A stretch of DNA of 64,000 nucleotides, taken from the NCBI GenBank assembly GCA_947503115.1, contig CANNCS010000005.1, positions 1 through 64,000 on the forward strand, given 5' to 3'. Source of the stretch: an uncultured Marivita sp. GTDB lineage: Bacteria; Pseudomonadota; Alphaproteobacteria; Rhodobacterales; Rhodobacteraceae. The notes beneath the pieces are model-generated. The model did no database searches. It was not told where the DNA came from and saw only the letters and a program-made list of their open reading frames with translations. This document shows positions 58,678 through 64,000 of the stretch, piece by piece. The stretch's first letter is position 1; the number at the start of each line of letters is the position of its first letter. The translations under genes were made by a program, and so were the position numbers.

Positions 58678-59967
58678 ATGACCGACGGACCGAGCTACGG
58701 TTTCGACACGCTTCAAATCCATGCCGGTGCCCGGCCTGACCCGGCCACGGGCGCGCGGCAGGTGCCGATTTATCAGACCACGGCCTATGTGTTCCGCGAT
58801 GCCGATCATGCGGCGGCTTTGTTTAACCTGCAGGAAGTGGGTTACATTTATTCCCGCCTGACCAACCCGACCGTTGCCGCGTTGCAAGAACGCATGGCGA
58901 CGCTTGAAGGTGGTGTCGGCGCGGTCTGCTGTTCATCGGGCCACGCGGCGCAGATCATGGCACTTTTCCCGCTGATGGGGCCGGGTAAGAACGTTGTTGC
59001 TTCGACGCGCCTGTATGGTGGCACAATCACCCAGTTCAGCCAGACGATCAAACGCTTTGGCTGGTCGGCGACTTTTGTGGACTTCGACGATCTGGACGCG
59101 GTGAAAGCTGCGATCAACGACGACACCCGCGCTGTGTTTTGCGAATCCATCGCCAATCCGGGCGGCTACATCACCGATCTGGATGCGATCTCGGCGATCT
59201 CGGACGCGGCGGGTATCCCGCTGATCGTCGACAACACCTCGGCCACGCCGTATCTGTGTCGCCCGATCGAACATGGCGCCACGCTGGTTGTGCATTCGAT
59301 GACCAAGTACCTCACCGGCAACGGGACTGTCACAGGCGGCGTCGTTGTGGACAGCGGCAAGTTCGACTGGTCCGCCAATGACAAGTTCCCGTCGCTCAGT
59401 GAACCAGAACCCGCCTATCACGGCCTCAAGTTCCACGAGACCTTTGGGCCCTTGGCCTTCACCTTCCACGGGATTGCCATCGGTCTGCGCGATCTGGGCA
59501 TGACGCTCAACCCGCAGGCGGCACATTACACGCTGATGGGGATCGAAACCCTAAGCTTGCGGATGCAGAAGCATGTCGAGAACGCGATGGAAGTGGCGGG
59601 TTGGCTTGAAACCCATGATGCGGTCGAGGCGGTGACCTATGCGGGCCTGCCGTCGTCTCCTTACAATGATCGCGTGGAGCGGATTTGCCCGAAAGGGGCT
59701 GGCGGGCTTTTCACCGTGCGCCTTAAGGGGGGGTACGATGCCTGCGTCAAGTTCGTGGATTCGCTCGAGATTTTCAGCCATGTGGCGAACCTTGGCGACA
59801 CGCGCAGCTTGGTGATCCACTCGGCCTCAACCACCCACCGCCAGTTGACGCCCGAACAGCAGGAAGCAGCAGGCGCGGGGCCCAGCGTGGTGCGGATTTC
59901 CATTGGCATCGAAGATCCCGCAGACCTGATTGCCGATCTGAACAGCGCGCTAAACGCCTCCAAGTGA
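58678..59967 (+). CDS. metY: O-acetylhomoserine sulfhydrylase
   Basis: A 429-residue PLP enzyme of the Cys/Met metabolism family, forming homocysteine from O-acetylhomoserine and sulfide. Landmarks are YGFDTLQIHAGARPDPATGARQVPIYQTTAYVF (residues 7-39), SSGHAAQIMALFPLMGPGKNVVASTRLYGGT, the PLP lysine in HSMTKYLTGNGTVTGGVVVD, and the ending NLGDTRSLVIHSASTTHRQL. Length and the TGARQVPIYQTTAYVF start fit MetY rather than the shorter MetZ. GGGGAGAG precedes the ATG. The 225 bp upstream contain no SAM riboswitch that I recognise. Confidence 0.9.
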   Translation: MTDGPSYGFDTLQIHAGARPDPATGARQVPIYQTTAYVFRDADHAAALFNLQEVGYIYSRLTNPTVAALQERMATLEGGVGAVCCSSGHAAQIMALFPLMGPGKNVVASTRLYGGTITQFSQTIKRFGWSATFVDFDDLDAVKAAINDDTRAVFCESIANPGGYITDLDAISAISDAAGIPLIVDNTSATPYLCRPIEHGATLVVHSMTKYLTGNGTVTGGVVVDSGKFDWSANDKFPSLSEPEPAYHGLKFHETFGPLAFTFHGIAIGLRDLGMTLNPQAAHYTLMGIETLSLRMQKHVENAMEVAGWLETHDAVEAVTYAGLPSSPYNDRVERICPKGAGGLFTVRLKGGYDACVKFVDSLEIFSHVANLGDTRSLVIHSASTTHRQLTPEQQEAAGAGPSVVRISIGIEDPADLIADLNSALNASK

Positions 59968-59972
59968 ATGGT

Positions 59973-60037
59973 TGGGCCCTTCAAAGGGCCCAGCCCAAAG
60001 CTTCGAAACTTCCGCAAGCCCGTTCGAACGGGCTTGC
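59973..60037. terminator. Tandem palindromic terminators between convergent genes
   Basis: The first stem pairs TGGGCCCT (59973-59980) with AGGGCCCA (59985-59992). The second is a perfect 24-bp palindrome at 60014-60037, core CCCGTTCGAACGGG. They fill the 75-bp space between the ends of metY (59967) and the metal-dependent hydrolase (60043) and probably end both transcripts, although T tracts are short. Confidence 0.65.
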
Positions 60038-60042
60038 CGACC

Positions 60043-60735
60043 TTAGACAGTGATCGCTTCCATCACCTGCGGTTCAATCACGTCGACATCCGACAACGCA
60101 CGCACCAGCCCCTCGGCGGATTGCCCCAGTGCCGGGAAGGTGCGGTAATGGCAGGGGATCAGCGTCTTGAAATCGAAATACCGTTTCGCGGCATAGGCCA
60201 CGCCTGCCATGTCCATTGTGTAATACCCGCCTGCCGACAAGATGCCGATTTCGGGTTTGTAGTAATCGCCGATCCAGTCCATGTCGGCCATGATCGACGT
60301 GTCACCCGAAAAGTAGAGTGTCTTTCCATCGCCGCGCAGGATGAAACCGGTTTCCATCCCCATATAACGCTTGTCATCCCCAACTTGCATCGATGACGAA
60401 TGAGATGCGGGCACCAGTGTCACCGCGACATTGCCCAGCGTGATTGTTCCGCCTTTGTTAAAGGCATGCCCCTCGGTCGCGCCCGCAGCGAAAAGCGCCT
60501 GCGCCAGTTCGACCATTCCCGACACCGGGGCGCCGGTTTTCCCCGAGATCTCGACGACATCCGCAGTATGGTCGCCATGCCCGTGGGTCACCAGAATATG
60601 CGTCGCCCCCGCGATGGCGGCGTCTTTGTCGTATCCCTCCATCATCGGATTGCCGTTCAGCCATGGGTCCACCAACAGAACCTGATCGCCGACTTCGATC
60701 CGAAACGATCCGTGTCCAAGCCATATGATGTTCAT
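60043..60735 (-). CDS. Metal-dependent hydrolase, beta-lactamase fold (UPF0173)
   Basis: A 230-residue metallo-beta-lactamase-fold protein of the UPF0173/YtkL type. The metal-binding motif is ILVTHGHGDHTADVVE (HxHxDH, about residues 47-62), then the later histidine in LVPASHSSSM, the aspartate in YFSGDTSIMADM, and the last histidine in LIPCHYRTFP. The N-terminus MNIIWLGHGSF is typical, so the start at 60735, after GGGAGA, is secure. The family's physiological substrate is not known. It converges with metY. Confidence 0.9.
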   Translation of the reverse strand: MNIIWLGHGSFRIEVGDQVLLVDPWLNGNPMMEGYDKDAAIAGATHILVTHGHGDHTADVVEISGKTGAPVSGMVELAQALFAAGATEGHAFNKGGTITLGNVAVTLVPASHSSSMQVGDDKRYMGMETGFILRGDGKTLYFSGDTSIMADMDWIGDYYKPEIGILSAGGYYTMDMAGVAYAAKRYFDFKTLIPCHYRTFPALGQSAEGLVRALSDVDVIEPQVMEAITV

Positions 60736-60820
60736 CTGAATGTCTCCCTGTTTGTACCTGAAGGCTAACACAGTCCTCGCGGCGGAAAAGGCCTGTTGGC
60801 GTCTAACGGGGAGAGTCGTC

Positions 60821-60955
60821 ATGCGCATTTTGTTGCTCCATCCGAATTATCGCTTTGGCGAGACCGAGATCGCGGGCAATTGGCCTCCGACGTGGGGCGC
60901 GTATCTGTCCGGGCAGCACGCCTGTCAGTTTGAACTGACAATCGAAACGACTTGA
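60821..60955 (+). pseudogene. BchE-like radical SAM protein, N-terminal remnant
   Basis: A 44-codon frame whose first 31 residues, [20 protein letters not shown] and then [11 protein letters not shown], match the opening of anaerobic Mg-protoporphyrin ester cyclase BchE and related B12/radical SAM proteins of about 550 residues. After AYLSGQ the sequence diverges and stops at 60953. The B12-binding domain and the radical SAM CxxxCxxC cluster are entirely missing, so this is a remnant of a deletion. GGGGAGAG lies before the ATG, so the original ribosome site survives. Parent-family assignment rests on a short stretch. Confidence 0.55.
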
Positions 60956-61288
60956 TTGACCGCTTGGCGCAATCGCACCAGATGGCCGAGGCCAAGATCA
61001 CCGCCACACCAGCAACCAACGGATTTGGCAGTTTGAGGATCGAAGTAACTGTGACGCGCCAGATAAGCGGTTCGCTTAAAACGCAATGGGGTGAAGGCGG
61101 TGTCTCTCATTCCTCGTAGTCTGTCTACGACGCCGATGCGGCGCCTGCGGCATCCCCACTGGGCGAATAGCAAAAACACAAGGTCACGTCGGGTTGAAGC
61201 GGTGGTTGCGCCACTTGAACCCATCTGCGGCTACGGCTAAACGCAGCGAAAGATCCGCAGTCCGCAGAAACCGAGGGGACCTCGCCTC
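60956..61288 (+). other. 333-bp stretch without a recognisable gene
   Basis: No reading frame here has a recognisable domain, and no tRNA or convincing mobile-element end was found. It begins at the breakpoint of the bchE-like remnant and ends at the gatC ribosome site (GAGGGG, 61273-61278). CTGCGG (61225-61230) and CCGCAG (61255-61260, repeated at 61262-61267) could form a hairpin in the gatC leader. The rest is probably deletion scar plus the gatCA promoter. Confidence 0.4.
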
Positions 61289-61576
61289 ATGTCCATTGAC
61301 ATCGAAACCGCCGCCCGCGTGGCCAAACTCGCGCGCATCCGTGTCGAAGACGACGCGCTGCCAGCTCTGGCACAGGAATTCAGCAACATCCTCGGCTTCA
61401 TCGAGCAGCTGAACGAAGTCGATGTAGAAGATGTAGAGCCGATGGTCAGCGTCGAGCCGATGCGCCTAAAGCGGCGTCAGGACGGCGTCACCGACGGCGG
61501 CATGCAGGATAAGGTTCTGTCCAACGCGCCCGACGCCCGCGAGGGCTTTTTCGCCGTGCCGAAGGTGGTAGAATAA
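61289..61576 (+). CDS. gatC: Aspartyl/glutamyl-tRNA amidotransferase subunit C
   Basis: A 95-residue protein with the GatC pattern: [47 protein letters not shown] in the N-terminal two-thirds, and the C-terminal [37 protein letters not shown], which wraps between the GatA and GatB subunits. It stabilises the complex that converts Glu-tRNA(Gln) to Gln-tRNA(Gln), or Asp-tRNA(Asn) to Asn-tRNA(Asn). The stop codon overlaps the gatA start by one base (TAATG). gatB is not in this window. Confidence 0.97.
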   Translation: MSIDIETAARVAKLARIRVEDDALPALAQEFSNILGFIEQLNEVDVEDVEPMVSVEPMRLKRRQDGVTDGGMQDKVLSNAPDAREGFFAVPKVVE

Positions 61577-63060
61577 TGACCGATCTGACCAAACTCAAAA
61601 TCTCCGAAGCCCGCGACGCGCTGCGCAAGGGTGACGTAACCTCTGTCGAACTGACCGAAGCCTGCCTTGCCGCGATCGACAAAGCCGATGCGCTGGGTGC
61701 GTTTGTCCACAAGACGCCAGAGGTGGCAGTGCAGCAGGCGAAAACTGCGGATGACCGGATCAAGTCGGGCGACGCACCCGATCTCTGCGGTATCCCACTG
61801 GGCATCAAGGATCTGTTCTGCACCAAAGGCGTGCCGTCTCAAGCCGCCAGCGCAATCCTCAACGGGTTCAAGCCGGAATATGAAAGCACAGTGACCAGCC
61901 AGCTTTTCGATGCGGGCGCGGTCATGCTGGGCAAACTCAACATGGACGAATTCGCCATGGGCTCGTCGAACGAGACCTCGACCTACGGCAACGCGATCAA
62001 TCCGTGGCGTCGCGGCAATGACGATACGGCTCTGACGCCCGGTGGGTCCTCGGGCGGTTCGGCCAGCGCCGTCGCCGCCGACCTCTGCCTTGCCGCGACA
62101 GGCACCGACACCGGCGGGTCGATCCGCCAGCCCGCCGCCTTTACTGGCATTACGGGCATTAAGCCGACCTATGGCCGCTGCTCGCGCTGGGGTATCGTCG
62201 CGTTTGCGTCCTCGCTCGATCAGGCCGGTCCGATGACCAAAGACGTGCGCGACGCGGCGATCATGCTTGAAGCGATGTGCGGCCACGACCCGAAAGACAG
62301 CACATCCGCCGATCTGGCCGTGCCGAATTTCGAGGCGATGCTGACCGGCGACATCAAAGGTAAAACCATCGGCATTCCGCGCGAGTATCGCATGGATGGC
62401 ATGCCGGACGAGATCGAAACACTCTGGTCCGAAGGGCGCCGCATGCTCGAAGACGCAGGTGCGGTGATCAAGGACATCTCGCTCAAGCACACGAAGTACG
62501 CTCTTCCCGCCTATTACGTGATCGCCCCCGCCGAGGCATCCTCGAACCTCGCGCGCTATGATGGTGTGCGCTACGGCCACCGCGCAAAGCTGGCGCAGGG
62601 CGACGGCATCACCGAGATGTACGAGAAAACACGCGCCGAAGGCTTCGGTTCCGAAGTGCAGCGCCGCGTCATGGTGGGCACCTATGTGCTCTCCGCAGGA
62701 TTTTACGACGCCTATTATAACCGCGCCCGCAAGGTCCGCACCCTGATCAAAAAAGACTTCGAGGATGTCTTCGCGCAAGGCGTCGATGCGATCCTGACGC
62801 CGGCCACGCCGTCGTCCGCATTTGAGCTGGGCAAAGAACACACCGATCCTGTTGAGATGTATCTTAACGATGTGTTCACCGTGACCGTGAATCTCGCGGG
62901 TCTACCGGGTATCTCGGTGCCGACCGGGCTGGACAGCCAAGGCCTACCGTTGGGTCTGCAACTGATTGGCCGCCCATGGGAAGAAGGCGATTTGCTGAAT
63001 ACCGCCTATGCCTTGGAGCAGGCGGCGGGCTTTGTGGCAAAGCCCTCCCAATGGTGGTAA
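61576..63060 (+). CDS. gatA: Aspartyl/glutamyl-tRNA amidotransferase subunit A
   Basis: A 494-residue amidase-signature enzyme that releases ammonia from glutamine for the tRNA-dependent amidation. The Ser-cisSer-Lys triad is seen as the lysine in [14 protein letters not shown] (about 72-85), the cis-serine in [14 protein letters not shown] (about 154-167), and the nucleophilic serine in [12 protein letters not shown] (about 174-185). Length and the C-terminal [34 protein letters not shown] are standard. It is directly coupled to gatC. Confidence 0.98.
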   Translation: MTDLTKLKISEARDALRKGDVTSVELTEACLAAIDKADALGAFVHKTPEVAVQQAKTADDRIKSGDAPDLCGIPLGIKDLFCTKGVPSQAASAILNGFKPEYESTVTSQLFDAGAVMLGKLNMDEFAMGSSNETSTYGNAINPWRRGNDDTALTPGGSSGGSASAVAADLCLAATGTDTGGSIRQPAAFTGITGIKPTYGRCSRWGIVAFASSLDQAGPMTKDVRDAAIMLEAMCGHDPKDSTSADLAVPNFEAMLTGDIKGKTIGIPREYRMDGMPDEIETLWSEGRRMLEDAGAVIKDISLKHTKYALPAYYVIAPAEASSNLARYDGVRYGHRAKLAQGDGITEMYEKTRAEGFGSEVQRRVMVGTYVLSAGFYDAYYNRARKVRTLIKKDFEDVFAQGVDAILTPATPSSAFELGKEHTDPVEMYLNDVFTVTVNLAGLPGISVPTGLDSQGLPLGLQLIGRPWEEGDLLNTAYALEQAAGFVAKPSQWW

Positions 63061-63083
63061 CTTCGCGCCGAATGAGGCAGGAC

Positions 63084-63791
63084 ATGATCCAGACACACGG
63101 CATTATCCGCGCATGGGCCGGGGGCGCTGCCCTGTTGGCCCTCACCGCGTGCAGCCCCAGCGTGCCCGACAGCGGTGTGGGGTTTGACCGCTATGACGGC
63201 TACCAACAGCAACGCGATGCGGTGCTGGAAGGCCGTGCCGCCCCGACCACCATCGGCCCACCGCCCACCGTGACCGGCGCACCTCTGTCCGCCACAGGCC
63301 CGCTGGACGCCGCCGATCTCGAAGCGCGCCGCGCCAATTCTGGCGTCGATCCGGTACAGGCCTCGCCCAACAACCCGGCCCCCCAGATCGTCGAAAATGC
63401 TGCCGGCATTTCGTCGGAAAACGATTTCGATGCGGTCGCCAACACCCGCAGTATCGAAGGCGACGCTGCCCTGATTGCGCAGAACCGCGCCCAATACGAA
63501 ATCATCGCCCCCGAAGCGCTGCCCACGCGCCCTGGCACCAACACGCCGAACATCGTAGCCTACGCGCTTCAAACCACAAACCCCAAGGGTGCGCCGATCT
63601 ACCGTCGGTCGTCCTTTGCATCGGAAAACCGCAACCTGCGCAATTGCGCGGCCTTTGCGTCTGCCGATCTCGCGCAAGAAGAATTCCTCGCCAATGGCGG
63701 GCCCGAGAAGGACCGGCAGAACCTTGATCCTGATGGTGACGGGTTTGCGTGTAGCTGGGATCCTGCGCCGTTCCGCGCGGTGCGCAACTGA
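63084..63791 (+). CDS. Lipoprotein with C-terminal Excalibur-type calcium motif
   Basis: A 235-residue secreted lipoprotein. The signal sequence ends in LLALTAC, a lipobox, giving a lipid-anchored cysteine near residue 23. A long low-complexity Pro/Ala/Asn-rich region (about 45-130) follows, with predicted disorder. The C-terminal 50 residues (RNLRNCAAFASADLAQEEFLANGGPEKDRQNLDPDGDGFACSWDP) match the Excalibur pattern: a DPDGDG calcium loop followed by a cysteine that could pair with the earlier one. Start 63084 has AGGCAGG before it; 63072 is an alternative. It follows gatA by 23 bp. Function is unknown; an envelope role is probable because the next gene is a peptidoglycan amidase. Confidence 0.75.
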   Translation: MIQTHGIIRAWAGGAALLALTACSPSVPDSGVGFDRYDGYQQQRDAVLEGRAAPTTIGPPPTVTGAPLSATGPLDAADLEARRANSGVDPVQASPNNPAPQIVENAAGISSENDFDAVANTRSIEGDAALIAQNRAQYEIIAPEALPTRPGTNTPNIVAYALQTTNPKGAPIYRRSSFASENRNLRNCAAFASADLAQEEFLANGGPEKDRQNLDPDGDGFACSWDPAPFRAVRN

Positions 63792-64000
63792 CGCCGCTCT
63801 GGCATCCATCGCCCAATTGCGGGCCGCGCCGCGACGGGGCGCAGCCTGACCTGATCGTCTTGCACTACACTGCGATGGACTGCGCCCAAAAGGCGCGCGA
63901 TTGGTTGTGCCACACCGATGCACAAGTCTCGGCTCACTACGTGCTCGGGCCGGATGGCACGGTATGGCAATTGGTGGACGAGGTGGATCGCGCCTGGCAT
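63788..64000 (+). CDS. N-acetylmuramoyl-L-alanine amidase (AmpD-like), partial, probable CTG start
   Basis: The frame to the window end encodes LTPLWHPSPNCGPRRDGAQP and then DLIVLHYTAMDCAQKARDWL, VSAHYVLGPDGTVWQLVDEVDRAWH. This is the start of an amidase_2 (AmpD/AmiD) domain, with the first zinc histidine in VLHYTAM and the conserved SAHYVL segment. It would cleave the bond between muramic acid and peptide in cell-wall fragments. The family's N-terminal Met falls exactly on CTG 63788-63790, which overlaps the lipoprotein stop as CTGA, the same geometry as ATGA junctions. No better start is visible upstream. The gene is cut by the window end after 71 codons. Confidence 0.8.
   Translation, partial: MTPLWHPSPNCGPRRDGAQPDLIVLHYTAMDCAQKARDWLCHTDAQVSAHYVLGPDGTVWQLVDEVDRAWH

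Noticed and set aside
60956-61288. Integrase or transposase remnant
   Set aside because: No terminal inverted repeats, target duplication or recognisable transposase motif is visible; only short unassignable frames.
61477-62841. A 454-codon minus-strand frame opposite gatC/gatA
   Set aside because: It lies over an essential, clearly recognised gene and has no domain or ribosome site. A shadow frame.
1-64000. CRISPR array, tRNA genes, prophage or complete insertion sequence
   Set aside because: No regularly spaced repeats, no cloverleaf-like sequence noticed, and no phage or transposase gene found while reading both strands. A dedicated tRNA scan was not possible.

Overview
The window looks like about 64 kb of an alphaproteobacterial chromosome, most probably from the Rhodobacterales (Roseobacter group). 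The support is the GC-rich, densely packed gene order, three different TRAP transporters, a glpDSTPQUV-type glycerol ABC system (the rhizobial/roseobacter form of glycerol uptake), FrcBCA-type sugar uptake, gatC-gatA, and a fragment resembling the start of anaerobic cyclase BchE. No rRNA, tRNA, CRISPR array, phage gene or complete insertion sequence was seen. Assignments come from reading translations and motifs by eye; no database search was run.

Layout. (1) 1-1.8 kb: two decayed genes (the C-terminal end of an AraC regulator and an internally deleted NmrA-like protein) and two small membrane proteins. (2) 1.9-13.5 kb: malonyl-CoA synthetase facing a minus-strand unit of TAXI-TRAP transporter, IclR regulator, aldehyde dehydrogenase, FAD aromatic-type monooxygenase and SDR; a TPP-dependent enzyme plus a TauE/SafE exporter run divergently. 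(3) 13.6-24.1 kb: a minus-strand operon of aldehyde dehydrogenase, Liv-type ABC transporter (K-H-M-G-F), a vanillin/benzaldehyde dehydrogenase-like enzyme and a flotillin-like SPFH protein, with an AraC regulator divergent. (4) 24.1-31.0 kb: GntR regulator, LigM-like tetrahydrofolate-dependent O-demethylase, TRAP transporter, type I extradiol dioxygenase and arylamine N-acetyltransferase. (5) 31-36.4 kb: ROK repressor, FrcBCA-like sugar ABC transporter, MscS channel. (6) 36.4-45.5 kb: a nine-gene minus-strand operon with a histidinol-dehydrogenase-like enzyme of the sulfopropanediol dehydrogenase (HpsN) type, SDR, zinc alcohol dehydrogenase, TRAP transporter, a 61-residue membrane protein, UspA and an FMN 2-hydroxyacid dehydrogenase, under a divergent LacI regulator. 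(7) 45.6-57.4 kb: cobQ, then the complete glycerol / glycerol-3-phosphate module glpR, glpD, glpSTPQUV, glpK. (8) 57.4-64 kb: quinone oxidoreductase, O-acetylhomoserine sulfhydrylase, metal-dependent hydrolase, a bchE-like remnant, gatC-gatA, an Excalibur-type lipoprotein and a truncated amidase.

How it fits together. Regions 2-4 read as an aromatic/lignin-monomer island: uptake by a TAXI-TRAP, an ABC and a DctPQM-TRAP system, O-demethylation, aldehyde oxidation, hydroxylation and ring cleavage. Region 6 reads as uptake and oxidation of a small polyol sulfonate such as dihydroxypropanesulfonate, although no C-S lyase is in the window. Region 7 is glycerol uptake, phosphorylation and oxidation.

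The observations most worth a second look are: the LigM/TRAP/extradiol-dioxygenase/NAT operon; the hps-like operon with its Tat-exported binding protein and tiny membrane protein; two ABC transporters (GlpST and LivGF) whose ATPase pairs show one degenerate site each; RNA hairpins flanking the solute-binding-protein gene in every uptake system; two probable CTG start codons; and a G7 run at the 3' end of matB that changes its C-terminus.
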